Assembly (NCBI GenBank): GCA_009760855.2
Contig: WPIO01000003.1
Coordinates: forward strand, 11,584,001 to 11,648,000
Reading direction: 5' to 3'
DNA: 64,000 nt
Origin: Cristatella mucedo
Taxonomy: Eukaryota; Bryozoa; Phylactolaemata; Cristatellidae
The number at the start of each line of letters is the position of its first letter. Positions within the stretch are counted from its first letter, which is position 1. Below are positions 10,180 to 34,514 of this stretch, piece by piece. The notes below the pieces were generated by a model. It was not told the origin of the DNA. It saw only the letters and a list, made by a program, of their open reading frames with translations, and made no database searches. A program made the translations under genes and the position numbers.

Positions 10180-10465
10180 AAATATTTTGTAAATATAGTG
10201 CACCTGAAAATCAGTGCCCTATAACTGCCTTTTTAATTATCGACCTTTGCTGGTGCCGCTAGCACGGATACGGCTTTAGCACGCGCTACCAATGGCACGC
10301 CGACGCCGCTTGGGAACTGGATATTTTTCACCAAAGTTTCAATAAATAAAAAGCTGTTCTGAAGTCGCTCAAATTTCCGCTCTTCCGTCTGTATACTGAT
10401 AAAGCCAGTATTGAATTCCGTAGTCTTAGCTAGTAGCTTGCAAGTCTCACCAATTGTTAGAGTGA
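10180..10465 (+). repeat. Dispersed direct repeat, copy 2
   Basis: Partner of 8317-8615, diverged by substitutions and small indels. An antisense frame crosses it but is not conserved between copies. Confidence 0.7.
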
Positions 10466-10724
10466 AGAGTCTCAGAAAACAGCCACTTATTGCTCGTCGG
10501 ATAGGAAGATGGAACAATTCACGCCGGGAGAAAATTGTTTGCAACTAATGCGACATCAGACCTCTGAAACCACTATTCCTCTAGCTGTTAATGAACTCTG
10601 CGTGGCAAACATTAGGACTGCTACACTAGATTAGCCCCATTCGGCGAGTAAGTAAGGATAAAGCTAAATAAAAGTAAGGGTTGAATGATTCAGCAGTCTT
10701 GTCTATAAATCAGCATAATATCCT

Positions 10725-10840
10725 TAACGGCTATCCCTCTCTCTTGCAAGGATGTTGAAGAATTCTGTGTCACACGATTCGAACCCATGCCCTGAGGTAT
10801 GAAGTACCCTTGTTTCTGAGCCACGACCCAGATACCTTCT
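10725..10840 (-). mobile_element. Probable decayed SINE
   Basis: Complementary B-box ACGATTCGAACCC at about 10775, preceded by AACGGCTATC and followed by a GAGCCACGACCCAG head. Confidence 0.5.
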
Positions 10841-11099
10841 ATAACATCAATCGCAACAACCCGCTCAAGCGATTGAGTAGAACAAGGTTCGAAGTGGTCG
10901 AAGAGACGTGGCGTCGTTCAAACCACACCTGTCCAGTCAAGTAGAGTCCGAGTCTCGAGACAGTTCTGTCTAATTGTGCACATCCCTCTACATGCGGGAG
11001 TTTCGTAGAGCGATCTTCATCTTTCTCTCGAAGCTAGGCGAACGTATCTCAGCAGTGAGCATTAGCAAAGCTGCAGAAAAGCCACCTCGCGTCCACGTG

Positions 11100-13200
11100 C
11101 AATTTTAAACTCGGCCGCTCGGTTGCAAATAAGCTGCAAAGATCAAGATTTGTACCACAATCCACTTTAGGTTGCCTCAAATCCACCACAAATCAGCTGC
11201 AAAAAGCTCCAAAAAGTTTCGAATATGTTTAGGGTGCAGTCACAAATTTAGCGCCATTCCGATCACGAGTTCTCACAGAGACCACTGCAGTAGCCGGGGC
11301 CAATGCCGCAATCGACTGCGTTTCACCGTATATTGATAGAAATCTTGTGCGAACAGCTCCAATTTTCATCGAAAATGACAGTAAACTCTGAGGCAATTGT
11401 ATTCGTAGAATTTAATATTTTCGCTGGCGTGGGCGGTGTCCCGCAATCCACTACAAATGACTGCAATGGCTCGTAGAATCACTGCAGCCCACTGCAATCC
11501 GCCGTATCTACCGTAAAACGACTAGAAATAGATTGAGCCGAGCTCCAGTTTTTATTGCATATTAATGCGCACTATTTTTTGCATACCCACGTGAATTCAA
11601 AAATATTGTGCATCCGTGCCGAGCCTAGCTTCGAGCCGAGCCATTGCCGTAGATTGCCTTGCATTGCCCAAGATTGTACGAGCGAAATTGGTCGAAACTG
11701 ACGCGGTTTCACTTCAAATATAGTGCTTTTTATGTGCATTCAAAATTTGAGCATTGAGAAACCGATTCCGAGCATTTAATTGCGGAATGCTGTGGATTGC
11801 AATATTCGCCTGGGCCATTGCTGTCGATTGCAAAGCATTGCATCAGGATGGTTAAGGCGATTGTAGTGAAACTGTGCGAGTAAACTACAAATGAAGATAA
11901 GAGCAACGTCCAATCGCAGTTAGATCTTCAAGTGTACGCTTTCTGGTAGTTTTGCGACGAATTTCTGAGGATTACGGTATTGGCCCGGGCCACTGCAGTA
12001 GATTGCAGTGCATTGCTGCAGAATGTTCGAGGCAGTTGTAGTGAAATTGTGCGAGTACACAATAACCGGAGATTAGACCAAAGTGCAATCATAATTAGAT
12101 CTTCTATTGTAAGCGTTCTGGTCCCTTTGCGGCGAATTGCATGGGATTTTAGTACGGGACCGCGCTGTTGCAGTTGATTGCAGTGCATTGCATGAGAACA
12201 CTGTGGCAAGTCGCTCTGATGGTATACAAACGAAGACACGCAAATACCGAGGGGTCTTCAAGGCCGTGTATTTGAAAAACGCTCGCAGCCGTACAGCGAG
12301 CAGCCGTTCTCCACTGGGCCCGCGTTCACGCTCCCATCGCCGGTCCACGCTCGTCCCGTCTCTGCTTCTCAGCGACAGCTCATCTACGGCAGGTTGACGA
12401 CCGCAGCTGCATGTCGGCTCGTACCTAAGCTGCGTGCAATAAGTAATCAAGGCGCTATATCTAACGTACTATTATTAAGGTAGGTTAGAGGACGACCGCT
12501 GCACACCGGCCTGCGTCCAAGCCATGAGCGCGAACGCACAACGGGCTGTAAATGTGCAGGTGCACTTTGAACTGAGTCTAATCTTATATGCCATGTAAAT
12601 TACATTTGAGGATGATTTGCAGTGTATTAAAAGAGATTTCGGTGTTTACTCAGACCATTTCGGGAGATTGCCGCGCATTGCCAGAGTTCGAGAGGCGGAT
12701 ATATGGTTTCTTGTATTTACGTGGGTATGCAAAAACAGTGCGCTTTAATATGCAATAAAAACTGGAGCTCGTCTTAATCTATTTCTAGACGCTTTGCGAT
12801 GGATACGGTGAATTGCAGTGGACTGCGGAGATTCTACGGGCCACTGCGGTCAATTTCAGCGTCAGCATGAGACCGGTCGCGACAGTGTAAATGAAATTTT
12901 ATGAGTAAAGCCTTCACAGAGTTTACTGTCAAGTGCAATTAAAAACAGGAGCTATTCACACAGGATATTTTTCGTTTTGCGGTGTAACGCAGTGGATTGC
13001 GGTATTGGCCCCGGCCGCTGCGATGAACTTTGTGAGAACGCGTGAGCGGAACGGGTTGAAATTTTGTGGGTACACTTTAAATGTAACGTATTTTTATATT
13101 CTAAACTTTTTGCAGCTATGCGCAGCTGATTTGAGGTGGATTTAAGGTGACCTAAAGTGGATTACGGTGCAAACCTTGATTTTTGCAGCTCAATTGCATG
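11100..13200. repeat. Large foldback element with about 450-bp inverted arms
   Basis: The left arm (about 11140-11600) returns as its reverse complement at about 12710-13190. For example CACAATCCACTTTAGGTTGC at 11158 pairs with sequence near 13145-13165, and TCCAGTTTTTATTGCATATT at 11543 with sequence near 12748-12768. Arms are diverged by substitutions and short indels. The interior carries tandem-like units of about 173 bp (GAGATTAGAxCAAxGTxCAATC..TTAGATCTTC at about 11897 and 12070) and repeated CAGTGGATTGCAGTGCATTGC-type words. No transposase frame is visible, so this is a non-autonomous foldback or MITE-like element. Confidence 0.8.
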
Positions 13201-13612
13201 AGTTCGCGTTCGAAAAATGACAACACATTAGGTGGATACATTGAATTGAAGGTGTACTACAACATTCGCCCAAAATGTGAGCTGAGAAATGCCAATGTCC
13301 TGTCGATTTTAGCCTAATTAGAGTGGATTTCGGTTGATTGTGGTCGTTCGGCGAACACATTTGAAGCTTTACAATGAAAAGAATTTCGCGGCGTGCATGG
13401 AGAAAACCATTGGGCTGCCGCTTCCTCCGAGTCGAGTGGCACAACCTGTCTAGGGGTGTGCCACGCAACGATATGCTGACTTGGACAGAATCAAAGTTCA
13501 GCCATCGCTTCGAAGTTTTCCACGCGACATTCAATTAACCATCCTCTAAACTCCATCCCATCGTCAACTTCTTATTGTTAATAATCTTATTGTGATTTTC
13601 TATTTAACTATA

Positions 13613-13672
13613 TACATATATATATATATATGTATGTATATATACGCATATACATATATTTATATATATTTT
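13613..13672. repeat. (AT)n-rich microsatellite
   Basis: Imperfect TATATA/TACATATA array. Confidence 0.85.
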
Positions 13673-13734
13673 TTCGATCCCTTTGTAGTAAGTGACCTTC
13701 ACTAGACGATCAAATCAGCTCGACTGTCAAATTG

Positions 13735-14720
13735 GCTTACTTTCAACTATGCAATATTGAAAATATCGGGCTCTGCTTAGACAGGGATAGTACATCCAAA
13801 CTTGTCCATGCATTTGTGACATCTAATCTCGACTTCTGTCACTCACTGCTTGCGGATCTACCGCCATGTGCAACCAGGCGCTCACAGTAGGCACAAAACT
13901 CTGCAGCTAGGCTTGTCTGTCGTGAGCGTCACAGTTGCCACATTTAACCAGTGCTCACAGACCTGCATCGGTTCCCCATGAAGCAATTTATCTAAGTCAA
14001 GGTTTTTCCGCTCACTTGTAGGTCCGCTCATCTATCTGGCTCCAGTTTACCTATCAGAACTGCTTCCCCAACCGGGCTAGACATAGTACCGCCTGCTTTC
14101 TGAATCAAATCGTTTAGCTAAACAAGGTGGGAACCTCAAATTCTTCATAGACCGTGCCTTTAGTTCGTATGTTCTCAGAGCCTAGAACTCACTCCCGACT
14201 GACGACACCACATTCCCTGACTTGACAGTATTTAAAAAAATCTAAAAAGCTACCTGCTTCTGTCCCATGGCATTTTCTGGGCCTGTGTAACTTGTCAATT
14301 GTGTGCGTATGCATGCTACCATAAACCACACATTTTACAAGTTACTATTAACCAGACCATGCATGTTGACGCTGTGCACGTTCGGTGAGCCGTGATGGAG
14401 CGGTAATATGGACGGTGGACGATGGTTAGCCACTAGGTAAGGCGGTTATTTTCACCCAACGCAGGATTCGAACTCACGACCTCGGTCCCAGGGCCGTGAG
14501 TTCGAATCCTGCGTTGGGCGATTCCTTATCGCCGATGCAATCGGTGGCGATAGCCGTAAATGTTCTTCTGTCGCTATACAAAGAAAGCTGTTAAATCGGC
14601 TAATATTTTTTTACCCCTAACTTTACGATCCTTCAGCCTTTACGGCAAATGTAAAGTGCCTATAAAGGGATACAGCTTTCTGAGAAGACTAGGCAAAAGT
14701 ATTATTTTCATTATTATTTA
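13735..14720 (+). mobile_element. LINE-B copy, degenerate, interrupted by a SINE
   Basis: Same order of blocks as the LINE-B frame at 59.2-59.7 kb, but on the plus strand: CTCGACTTCTGTCACTCACTGCTT, then CTCTGCAGCTAGGCTTGTCTGTCGTGAG, CTGCATCGGTTCCC and AGAGCCTAGAACTCACTCCC. The frame is destroyed. A palindromic SINE sits at 14387-14615, after which the LINE-B tail resumes (AAATGTAAAGTGCCTATAAAGGGAT..) and ends in ATTATT at about 14700-14720. Confidence 0.8.
14387..14615 (+). mobile_element. tRNA-derived SINE with palindromic head
   Basis: It begins GGTGAGCCGTGATGGAGCGG and ends CTGTTAAATCGGCTAATATT with the usual body (TATCGCCGATGCAATCGGTGGCGATAGCCG). Unlike other copies, the head contains a near-perfect palindrome at 14453-14520. 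It places two B-box-like words (GGATTCGAACTC and GAGTTCGAATCC) head to head around CGACCTCGGTCCCAGGGCCG. It is nested in the LINE-B 3' region. Confidence 0.8.
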
Positions 14721-15900
14721 AGAAATATAGCATGAATGGATTTTTATTCGTATTCGTTTGCCAGTACGAAACAAACGTAGAATCACGCTCAAGCCCATAG
14801 ACTTCCGTCAACAAGTTCACAGGAAAAGTGGGATCAGAATGCTGGGATCGGAATTCGGCGCTATTGGATGTTGGAATCGGGCGCTAAGGATCGGAATCAG
14901 GTGACGAGGTGTCGAAGTTAAAAGTGCCGAGATACCCTGTCCCTGCTCCTAGCACTCAGAATGTATTGTCTGCTAACGCAGCCTCGGTTGGTTAGATTGT
15001 TTGACAGCCTAGTCACCGGAACAAGCTAGACCTGGCCAAAAGTTTCACTGGGCCAATTTCGGCCTGTGAACGAAACAGCTCCCAACTTTAGAAGATTTTA
15101 GCGATTGCCAACTGGCCAGTGACTGTGGCCATTGCCACCTGCGATTGGCCTGTGTCACTGGAAGGAAAGAATCGCTCAGCAATCTTGGTCGGTCATCCGT
15201 GCCCAATTGTGTTGGCACCTCCTTTTTCTCTGATAGCGATAGGGGTTTTCTTTTCTGGCAACGCCTTTCTCATCATTCTGCTTCTCTCGACAGTCGATAT
15301 TTTGCTGGTGAGGCGACAAATGCAACGTCATTACAGTTGCGTCGAAAAAGCTCTCTGAATGGAGGGACACTGCAGAAACAATTGGCCTGCTGCTGTTAAT
15401 GCCGAAGCGAGGCTGCATGCACAGCTGGCTACCGGCTTGGCTGCCGTCGGGACGGCCCATCTAGCAGCACTGACAAGGAACGGTGCTTAGCCGAGGGCTG
15501 GTTATCTGCACCAGCTCACATTACCTACCCAGCCAAGCCGAGCTGTCTGCACCATGCTTTCACTGAGTATGAATCTGTGCTGCAGTGAAGGAGGCCGGCA
15601 CAGTTCTGGAGATGGCGTAAGTTAGGCAGCAGCAGCAGCAATCGTCCGTAGGGCGGCAGAGTTCAGGAGTGCAAGCAGCAAGAACGGGAAGAGAACAATG
15701 GAAGATGCAGAGGTAGGGGAGGAGGAGGCAAGTGGCAAGTGAGGCAAGAGGCTGCTGTAGCTGCGCGAATAAGTTTTGCAAACCTGCAGTGTGGCTGTGG
15801 GGCTGTGGGAGGGTTGGTGGCCCTACAGGGTCGACCTCAAGCCGACCCCTTGCTGTCTACCTGCCGGACGATTATGGTTGCCAGCCAGTAAGTCTATCGT
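14721..15900. other. No gene recognised, GC-richer toward the right
   Basis: Short frames on both strands (for example at 15119-15399 and 15560-15781) carry no recognisable motif. It could include the upstream region of SHOC2 on the plus strand. I see nothing firm. Confidence 0.35.
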
Positions 15901-15904
15901 TTGG

Positions 15905-16000
15905 TTGATCACTTTGCAGCAAATGTAAAGCGCCTAGAAAGAGATTAAGTTCTCTGAGGGCGCTTTATCAAGTGCAATATTATTATTATTATTATTGATT
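15905..16000 (+). mobile_element. Solo LINE-B 3' tail, best-preserved copy
   Basis: AAAGCGCC (15927-15934) pairs with GGCGCTTT (15959-15966), with an inner GAGA/TCTC pairing in the loop. It is followed by ATCAAGTGCAAT and a (TAT)n array of about 20 bp. No RT coding sequence precedes it. Confidence 0.8.
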
Positions 16001-16608
16001 GCCAATCGCTGTCCAAATTGAGCTGAAGTGCTTTCCATTTCATGCCCCTGGCCGGCCAAGATCTTGGTTTGGCCAAGGGGCTGCCGGAGCAGGATCGTCC
16101 TGCTGGTGTATCTATCAGCACGTCGGACTTCCCTTCAGATTGTGATTATAATGAGGTCTAAGCACCGAGACTTGATCTTCGGCTTCCATTAGGCATGAGA
16201 ATAATTTAGGGCGTTTGTGTACAGCCAGCCATGCTATCCTGCTATTGCCGAGTGTACAAGGCAGCAGCTGCTCTGAATAGCTCGCAGTGAGCCAGACTTG
16301 CTGAGCTTGATCTGGTGAGCCTGACAGGTAGCCGGCCCCGAGAGCTAGTGAGCTAGCAGCAGACTGCACTGCTGCTCTCTGCCAGGCGGTTTCCTTTCTT
16401 AAAGCCGGCGCGACGGGAAAGGTGCAATCTGGTTCGTGGCTACTGACTGCTGCTGCCTCTGCTACTGCCGTCTCCTTCTTCCCCTGACCGTCCTCCCGCT
16501 CATCCTCCTCCTCTTCTTCCTCCTCCTCCTCCTCCTCCTCCTCCTCCTCCTGCTCATCCTCCTACTCTTCATCCTCTTCCTCTGCTGCCTGCTGTTGGTG
16601 CATCTTCA
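16001..16608. other. Region upstream of SHOC2 exon 1, with (TCC)n
   Basis: GC-rich and C/T-rich. It includes a (TCC)n microsatellite at about 16496-16560 that opens a spurious poly-Leu frame. A SHOC2 promoter or untranslated exon could lie here, but no TATA or initiator is clear. Confidence 0.4.
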
Positions 16609-29864
<13,256 letters not shown>

Positions 29865-30775
29865 GTATGTGCCTCGCTTTCTGTCGGCTCACCGTTGCGT
29901 ACATCATCCCAATGAATTGCATACTAGTAGAGTCTGCTCATCTGTACATGCTCACTTTAATGTTGCCAATATCAGCAGGTAGCTCAGCAGTCGGCATATC
30001 AAGCCAATGCACCTAATTGTGCCACGCTGTAGCCATCTTGCATGTTCAGACAGCTGCATATCAGTACTTCCTCGAAGCTTGCTTCTGGTATCTCCTTGGG
30101 GTCTGCCATTTTGATTTTCTTAATTGCCACTGATTAAGCTATTAGGTTGCGTGCGTGCACCGACTGGCGGTGTGTTGTGTAATTTGGGTCGTCGTTTTTA
30201 ATCAAGATCCTCACTGGCAACTCCAGTTGCTTGGTTAACTAAATATCTGCATGTAAGGCAAGGTCCTGAGTAGCAGGTCACCAAATCGCAAACATGCGAT
30301 TGCAGCCATAGCCGATGGTAATACATACTGCAATGCAATTCACAGGATATGGTACAGCCCGGTATAAAGCAGATGGGCCAAAAACCACTAAGAAAATTAG
30401 TCTAGTAAGATGTTTTCTGAATTGGACCATTAAAAGACAAAAATGTTAAAAATACATCCATAGGATTGATATTTCCAGATAGAAGGAAAGCATTAATAAA
30501 TGAGTATGAGAAGCCTGTTTAATCCGACAAACGTTGCACAAGTCGCATATCATGCACATAGTGACCGTGCCAGGAGAAGGAACCCTTTAAGGTGGGGTAA
30601 TGACTTGAGCTGCCCCCTATTCCTAAGTATCCCCCCCCCCCGACCGTCGCCAACGACGAAATGCTATCCTGCGTCGACTTTATGAGAAACTACCAAGCTC
30701 GTGTCGAATAAAAACTACGACTATGTGCTATTCTTTTTCATACCTCTAGGATCTTGCCCTCTCCCATCTGAACAT

Positions 30776-30885
30776 AATAATAATAATAATGCACTTGATT
30801 AAGCGCCCTCAGAGAACTCAATCTCTTTCTAGGCGCGTTACATTTGCTACAAAGGACAATGCAATTGAATGTTGAGGCAAGGCCA
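30776..30885 (-). mobile_element. Solo LINE-B 3' tail
   Basis: (AAT)n, then GCACTTGATTAAGCGCCCTC, AATCTCTTTCTAGGCGCG and TGCAATTGAATGTTGAG. No RT sequence follows. Confidence 0.75.
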
Positions 30886-31224
30886 TCTTAGCTATGCCAC
30901 TGGATGCAGAGATTGGTAAATTTATTTTCAGATAATTTACCTCCGGCTTACGAACCGGGTTAGTCTGAGTTCTCATTATCGTTGTTAGTGCATTTTTTTT
31001 TTATATGTGAACCGTCAAAACTTCGGAGTGCATTTCTAAAAAAGAAATGTGTCTATTGAAAGGAACTTGTCAGAAAAAATTGATTGCTTGACTAGTTTCT
31101 CTGCGGTGTTCGACCTTAAGTCTTAATACCATATACTTACAATTACCCGAAACATATATCTTCTTACTCCCATCGCCCTAGCTCGACTCGTAATTTCTTA
31201 GTGGAAAGCCAAAGTGCCACTGGT

Positions 31225-32600
31225 ACTGCCTGACACACTAGCTGCGCTAGAGTTAACAACTGGAATGGATGGTTTAGATACTATCACAGTGGGGAGGTTT
31301 CAGCACACAGATGTCAATGGCCAATGGTCATCAGGTGAGCCTCTAAAGTATGGAGTACCCCGGGTCTCTCTGTTCTAGGTCCCCATTTTCTTAATGCATA
31401 CCTTCTCTCTGGCTGATATAATCACCAAGCACAATCCAGGCCCTCATTTTTGTGTAGATGACTCACAGCTGCACCTCTGCTTTGATCCCTTCCTGCCTTC
31501 CACCACTTCAAACTCTCTTAACTCTCTTGCAGCGTGTATTGCTGACATTCGCATTCGGTTGGCAGTAAACTTTGTCAATTTGAATGGCAATAAAGCTTAC
31601 TAGTTATGAGAAAACCTAATGCTACTCAGAAATTGGAAAGCCTAATGCTCAAAACAGGGTCGGCCGACATATCCTCTGTCACTTGTGCACACAGTCTGTG
31701 CGATGCGTTCAAAGGTGACCCTTTATTAGATGACTGAATCAGCACCACAGTAAAATCTGACTGCTTTAAAGTTTTTACCATAGCAAAAATTCGGAACTGC
31801 TCAAGTAAAGATAGGCCAAGCTAGGCACTGCATTTGTGACCTCCTCCCTTCTAGACTTCTGTACCGCAATACTTGCAGGTCTTCCTGCCCGTGCACTATG
31901 GTGCATAGTTATTGAAAATTCTGCAGCTAGGCTTGACTGCTGTGACTGTCAAAATTGCCGTATTGCATCACTTTCCCTAGCCTGCACTGGCTCCTGATCA
32001 AGCAGCAAAACCGACTTCGAGGTTCCATCACTCACTTCTAAGTCCTTTCACTCTCTCTCTCTCGCTCAGGAATACCTATCCTTAAGACTTCATAATAAGC
32101 TTCGCATCATACCGCCGGCTCTTCTGAGTCAAATCCTTTGCTGTGCCTTTAGGAAACCTAAAATTCTTTCAAGACCGTGCCCTCGCTTTGTGTGCTCCCA
32201 AAGCCTGGAACTCACGCCCGACTAAAGTCACGACTTCTCAAGATTGACTTAAAAAGAAACTAAAAACCAACCTGTTCCTCATAGCAGTCCAGAAATAAGG
32301 CGCTCACTCTTCACGACCTATAGGTTGCGGGTTCAAGCCCTGCAGTGGGTGATTCTTTCTTGCCCATTGCAAACGGTGGGGATGGCCGTCAGGCTAGTCT
32401 GCTGATACACAAATGAGGCTCTTGAATCAGCTAAGCTGTTTATAGCATTTACTCAGTCTGTGTAAATTGCCATTCATGAGCCTATGCATGCTGACACTGT
32501 GCATGTTCTCTCTTATCAATTGACGTGCCTCCCATCCAGCAAATGTAAAATGCCTAGAAAGAGATTACCTTTTCACGAGGTGCTCTATGTCCAGTATATA
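31225..32600 (+). mobile_element. LINE-B degenerate copy with nested SINE
   Basis: The frame at about 31394-31603 reads FCVDDSQLHLCFDP and CIADIR...NFVNLNGNKA, so the RT catalytic box is present as VDDS. Upstream TATGGAGTACCCCGGGTCTC recalls Y-G-V-P-Q-G. Downstream blocks parallel the 59 kb copy (CAGCTAGGCTTGACTGC, CTCCCAAAGCCTGGAACTCA). A SINE sits at 32290-32445, and the tail AAATGCCTAGAAAGAGATTA is at about 32546. Confidence 0.8.
32290..32445 (+). mobile_element. tRNA-derived SINE nested in LINE-B
   Basis: B-box GCGGGTTCAAGCCC, body CCATTGCAAACGGTGGGGATGG, end GAGGCTCTTGAATCAGCTAAG. The A-box part is truncated. Confidence 0.7.
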
Positions 32601-33298
32601 TATTTTTATTAGTAGTATTCCTTCAGCATCTTCATCACGTGAAAGCTGTGCCATAATAATGGGCAAACCACGAGCCCCATCTTGACCTATGATATGCTAA
32701 AGACATGACCGTGGGCTCGAATCGTCTAGGCAAGGACCCAAAACATCCGATTCGATGGCCATAACTTTAGGAGGCTTATTATAAACCCGAGCCAAACCTC
32801 TAGGACCGAATGAATGAAAACCCAAAACATACCAAACTAAGACCATGTTCCCACATGGCTAGTGTCAGCTACAAATCAGTTATTGCACTATTCGGCTGAA
32901 GAAGCTCCACACGAGAGCAGCCAATAAAATCAAGCGAACAGGCTGTGGTCGTTGCCATCAGAACTGTCAGTGCATGCCCCTACAACAAACGGCTTTCAAT
33001 TTCCATCCTTGCCCTACACTGCTGAGACAATTATTCACAGTGCGTTCACGTTGCTTTCCTAGGCTACCTCAATTAGCGGCTCGATCACAGCCTTACAAGA
33101 ACAACTGCTCTCCATGCTGCTTGCCATACGAAAAGAACAGCATCGGCAAAGCTTGATATGAACTGTGCTTTCCAGCATTCATGCTCGAACATTGCTCTTC
33201 CATTATCTACCAACACCGAAGCCCCAACATTAATACCATCTACAAGACTCAGTGGAGGCCTGCCTTGCTCTGCCCACTGTACTATGCTCACCATGCTA

Positions 33299-33312
33299 CA
33301 CACAGCACACAC

Positions 33313-33358
<46 letters not shown>

Positions 33359-33395
33359 TACACACACACACACACACGCGCGCAAGCACTCACAC
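33299..33395. repeat. (CA)n microsatellite
   Basis: An interrupted CA array, with CGCGCG and ATACA interruptions. Confidence 0.95.
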
Positions 33396-33444
33396 ACACG
33401 TGCGCACACATGCCCCGCCAAGTCCAGACAACTCTATATGTCAT

Positions 33445-33510
33445 CCCTATAGCACACTAAGAGAGCCTAATCTCTATCTAGGCACTTTAAAACATATACT
33501 GGGGGGCTTT
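33445..33510 (-). mobile_element. Possible LINE-B tail remnant
   Basis: CTAAGAGAGCCTAATCTCTATCTAGGCACTTTA resembles the complement of the LINE-B terminal stem-loop. Confidence 0.45.
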
Positions 33511-33547
33511 GGTCGTTAAAGGCAAGCCTCTGGTCAAATTAGGGTAA

Positions 33548-33712
33548 TGCGATAGCACCTGGTTCTCTGCCCAGCCGCGAGATGCCAGCTTGTAGGTTCC
33601 AGTCGCGCAGCAAGGCAATCCTTTATTATGGCATGCAGCGAGTGGGTGAAAGCTGCTTATGCTCTTCTGTGGTTACATAAATGAGGCTGCTAAAGTAAGG
33701 CGGTTGAAATCG
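33548..33712 (+). mobile_element. tRNA-derived SINE, diverged
   Basis: B-box-like GTAGGTTCCAGTC and body ending TCTTCTGTGGTTACATAAATGAGGCTG. Confidence 0.55.
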
Positions 33713-34169
33713 CCCCCGGACCTTTACTTTGCTAAGGTGTAGGTACATCGAAGGAAGGTCCTCACAATAAACAGCTCACCGTATGGCAACCTCGGTAGCA
33801 AACATTAAAACAAAGGGATTTCAAATATCGGCCATAGTCCATAGGAACAGGTAGAACAGCTAGCCATACTGTATGTTATGCTCATAAATTTGCTGCGACT
33901 CTACATTAACAACAGCAAGTACACGTGCCATGCCAACCATGTTGCTAGCAACACTACCCTTGCATCAGTCTAATCGCACTACACTTCATCGCACAAAAAA
34001 TAGAATATGCTTATGTCCCATGTTCGTTCTCATGTCTCACTAACTTGACTGTGTGGGCTTAACTCCCTAAATTAAATGGTGTTTGGGCTTACTAATCTAA
34101 CATTGCCTGTTACTGACAGATGCTCCTGGGTGATGGGTTTCTTTCGTGTCCCTGCTCCCGATCTGGCAG

Positions 34170-34514
34170 TGCAATCTGAAGGAGCTTGTCTACTTCTCAG
34201 GCTGTCCTGCATCACAACAGCCTCACTACTCTACCCCAGACTCCATTGGCCATTTAACCTACCTGCAGTACTTTCGCAGCCTCGGCCGCAATAAAATTGC
34301 ACTGTCCTACGGTAAGCAAGGGAGATCGTGCACATGACATTAACTTATCCTCGCTCACTCCCCGTGAACGATAACGACGATCCTAAAGAAACTCATCCTG
34401 GTGGAGCTGGCACTGTGCACCCGCCTTCACATTCTGAGCATAAGACAACTGCCTCTCTGACGCAGGATACCCGGCACCGAGGTGGTCCTCGTGGTCCATC
34501 ACTTGTCATTCATG
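34170..34514 (+). pseudogene. SHOC2: SHOC2 C-terminal coding block, frame-disrupted
   Basis: The last third of SHOC2 is recognisable but scattered over three frames. Segments in order: NLKELVY (about 34173), HHNSLTTLP (34210), DSIGHLTYLQYF...GRNKIAL (34239), EIVHMTLTYPRSL..NDND (34322), LKKLILVELALCTRLHILSI (34383), then GGPRGPSLVIH (34481). Human counterparts are LTTLPRGIGHLTNLTHL, EEIGTLENLEELYLNDN, LPFELALCSKLSIMSI and GGPSFIIQ. At least five frame changes occur in 345 bp, one TGA follows RQLPL, and there is about 11 nt extra after the KIAL segment. An acceptor-like GGCAG precedes it. The terminal FLKMQGPYR-type segment was not found. Either the gene end has decayed or the assembly has uncorrected indels here. 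Confidence 0.8.

Larger units (their letters stand above)
29865..34169 (+). other. Presumed last SHOC2 intron
   Basis: 4.3 kb holding a solo LINE-B tail, a LINE-B copy, SINEs and a (CA)n array. No further LRR exon is needed until the block at 34170. Confidence 0.6.

Noticed and set aside
12073-12450. 125-codon minus-strand frame
   Set aside because: It lies in the repeat-built interior of the foldback element and has no recognisable domain or conservation between the repeat units.
33158-33519. His/Thr-rich frames
   Set aside because: They arise from the (CA)n microsatellite.
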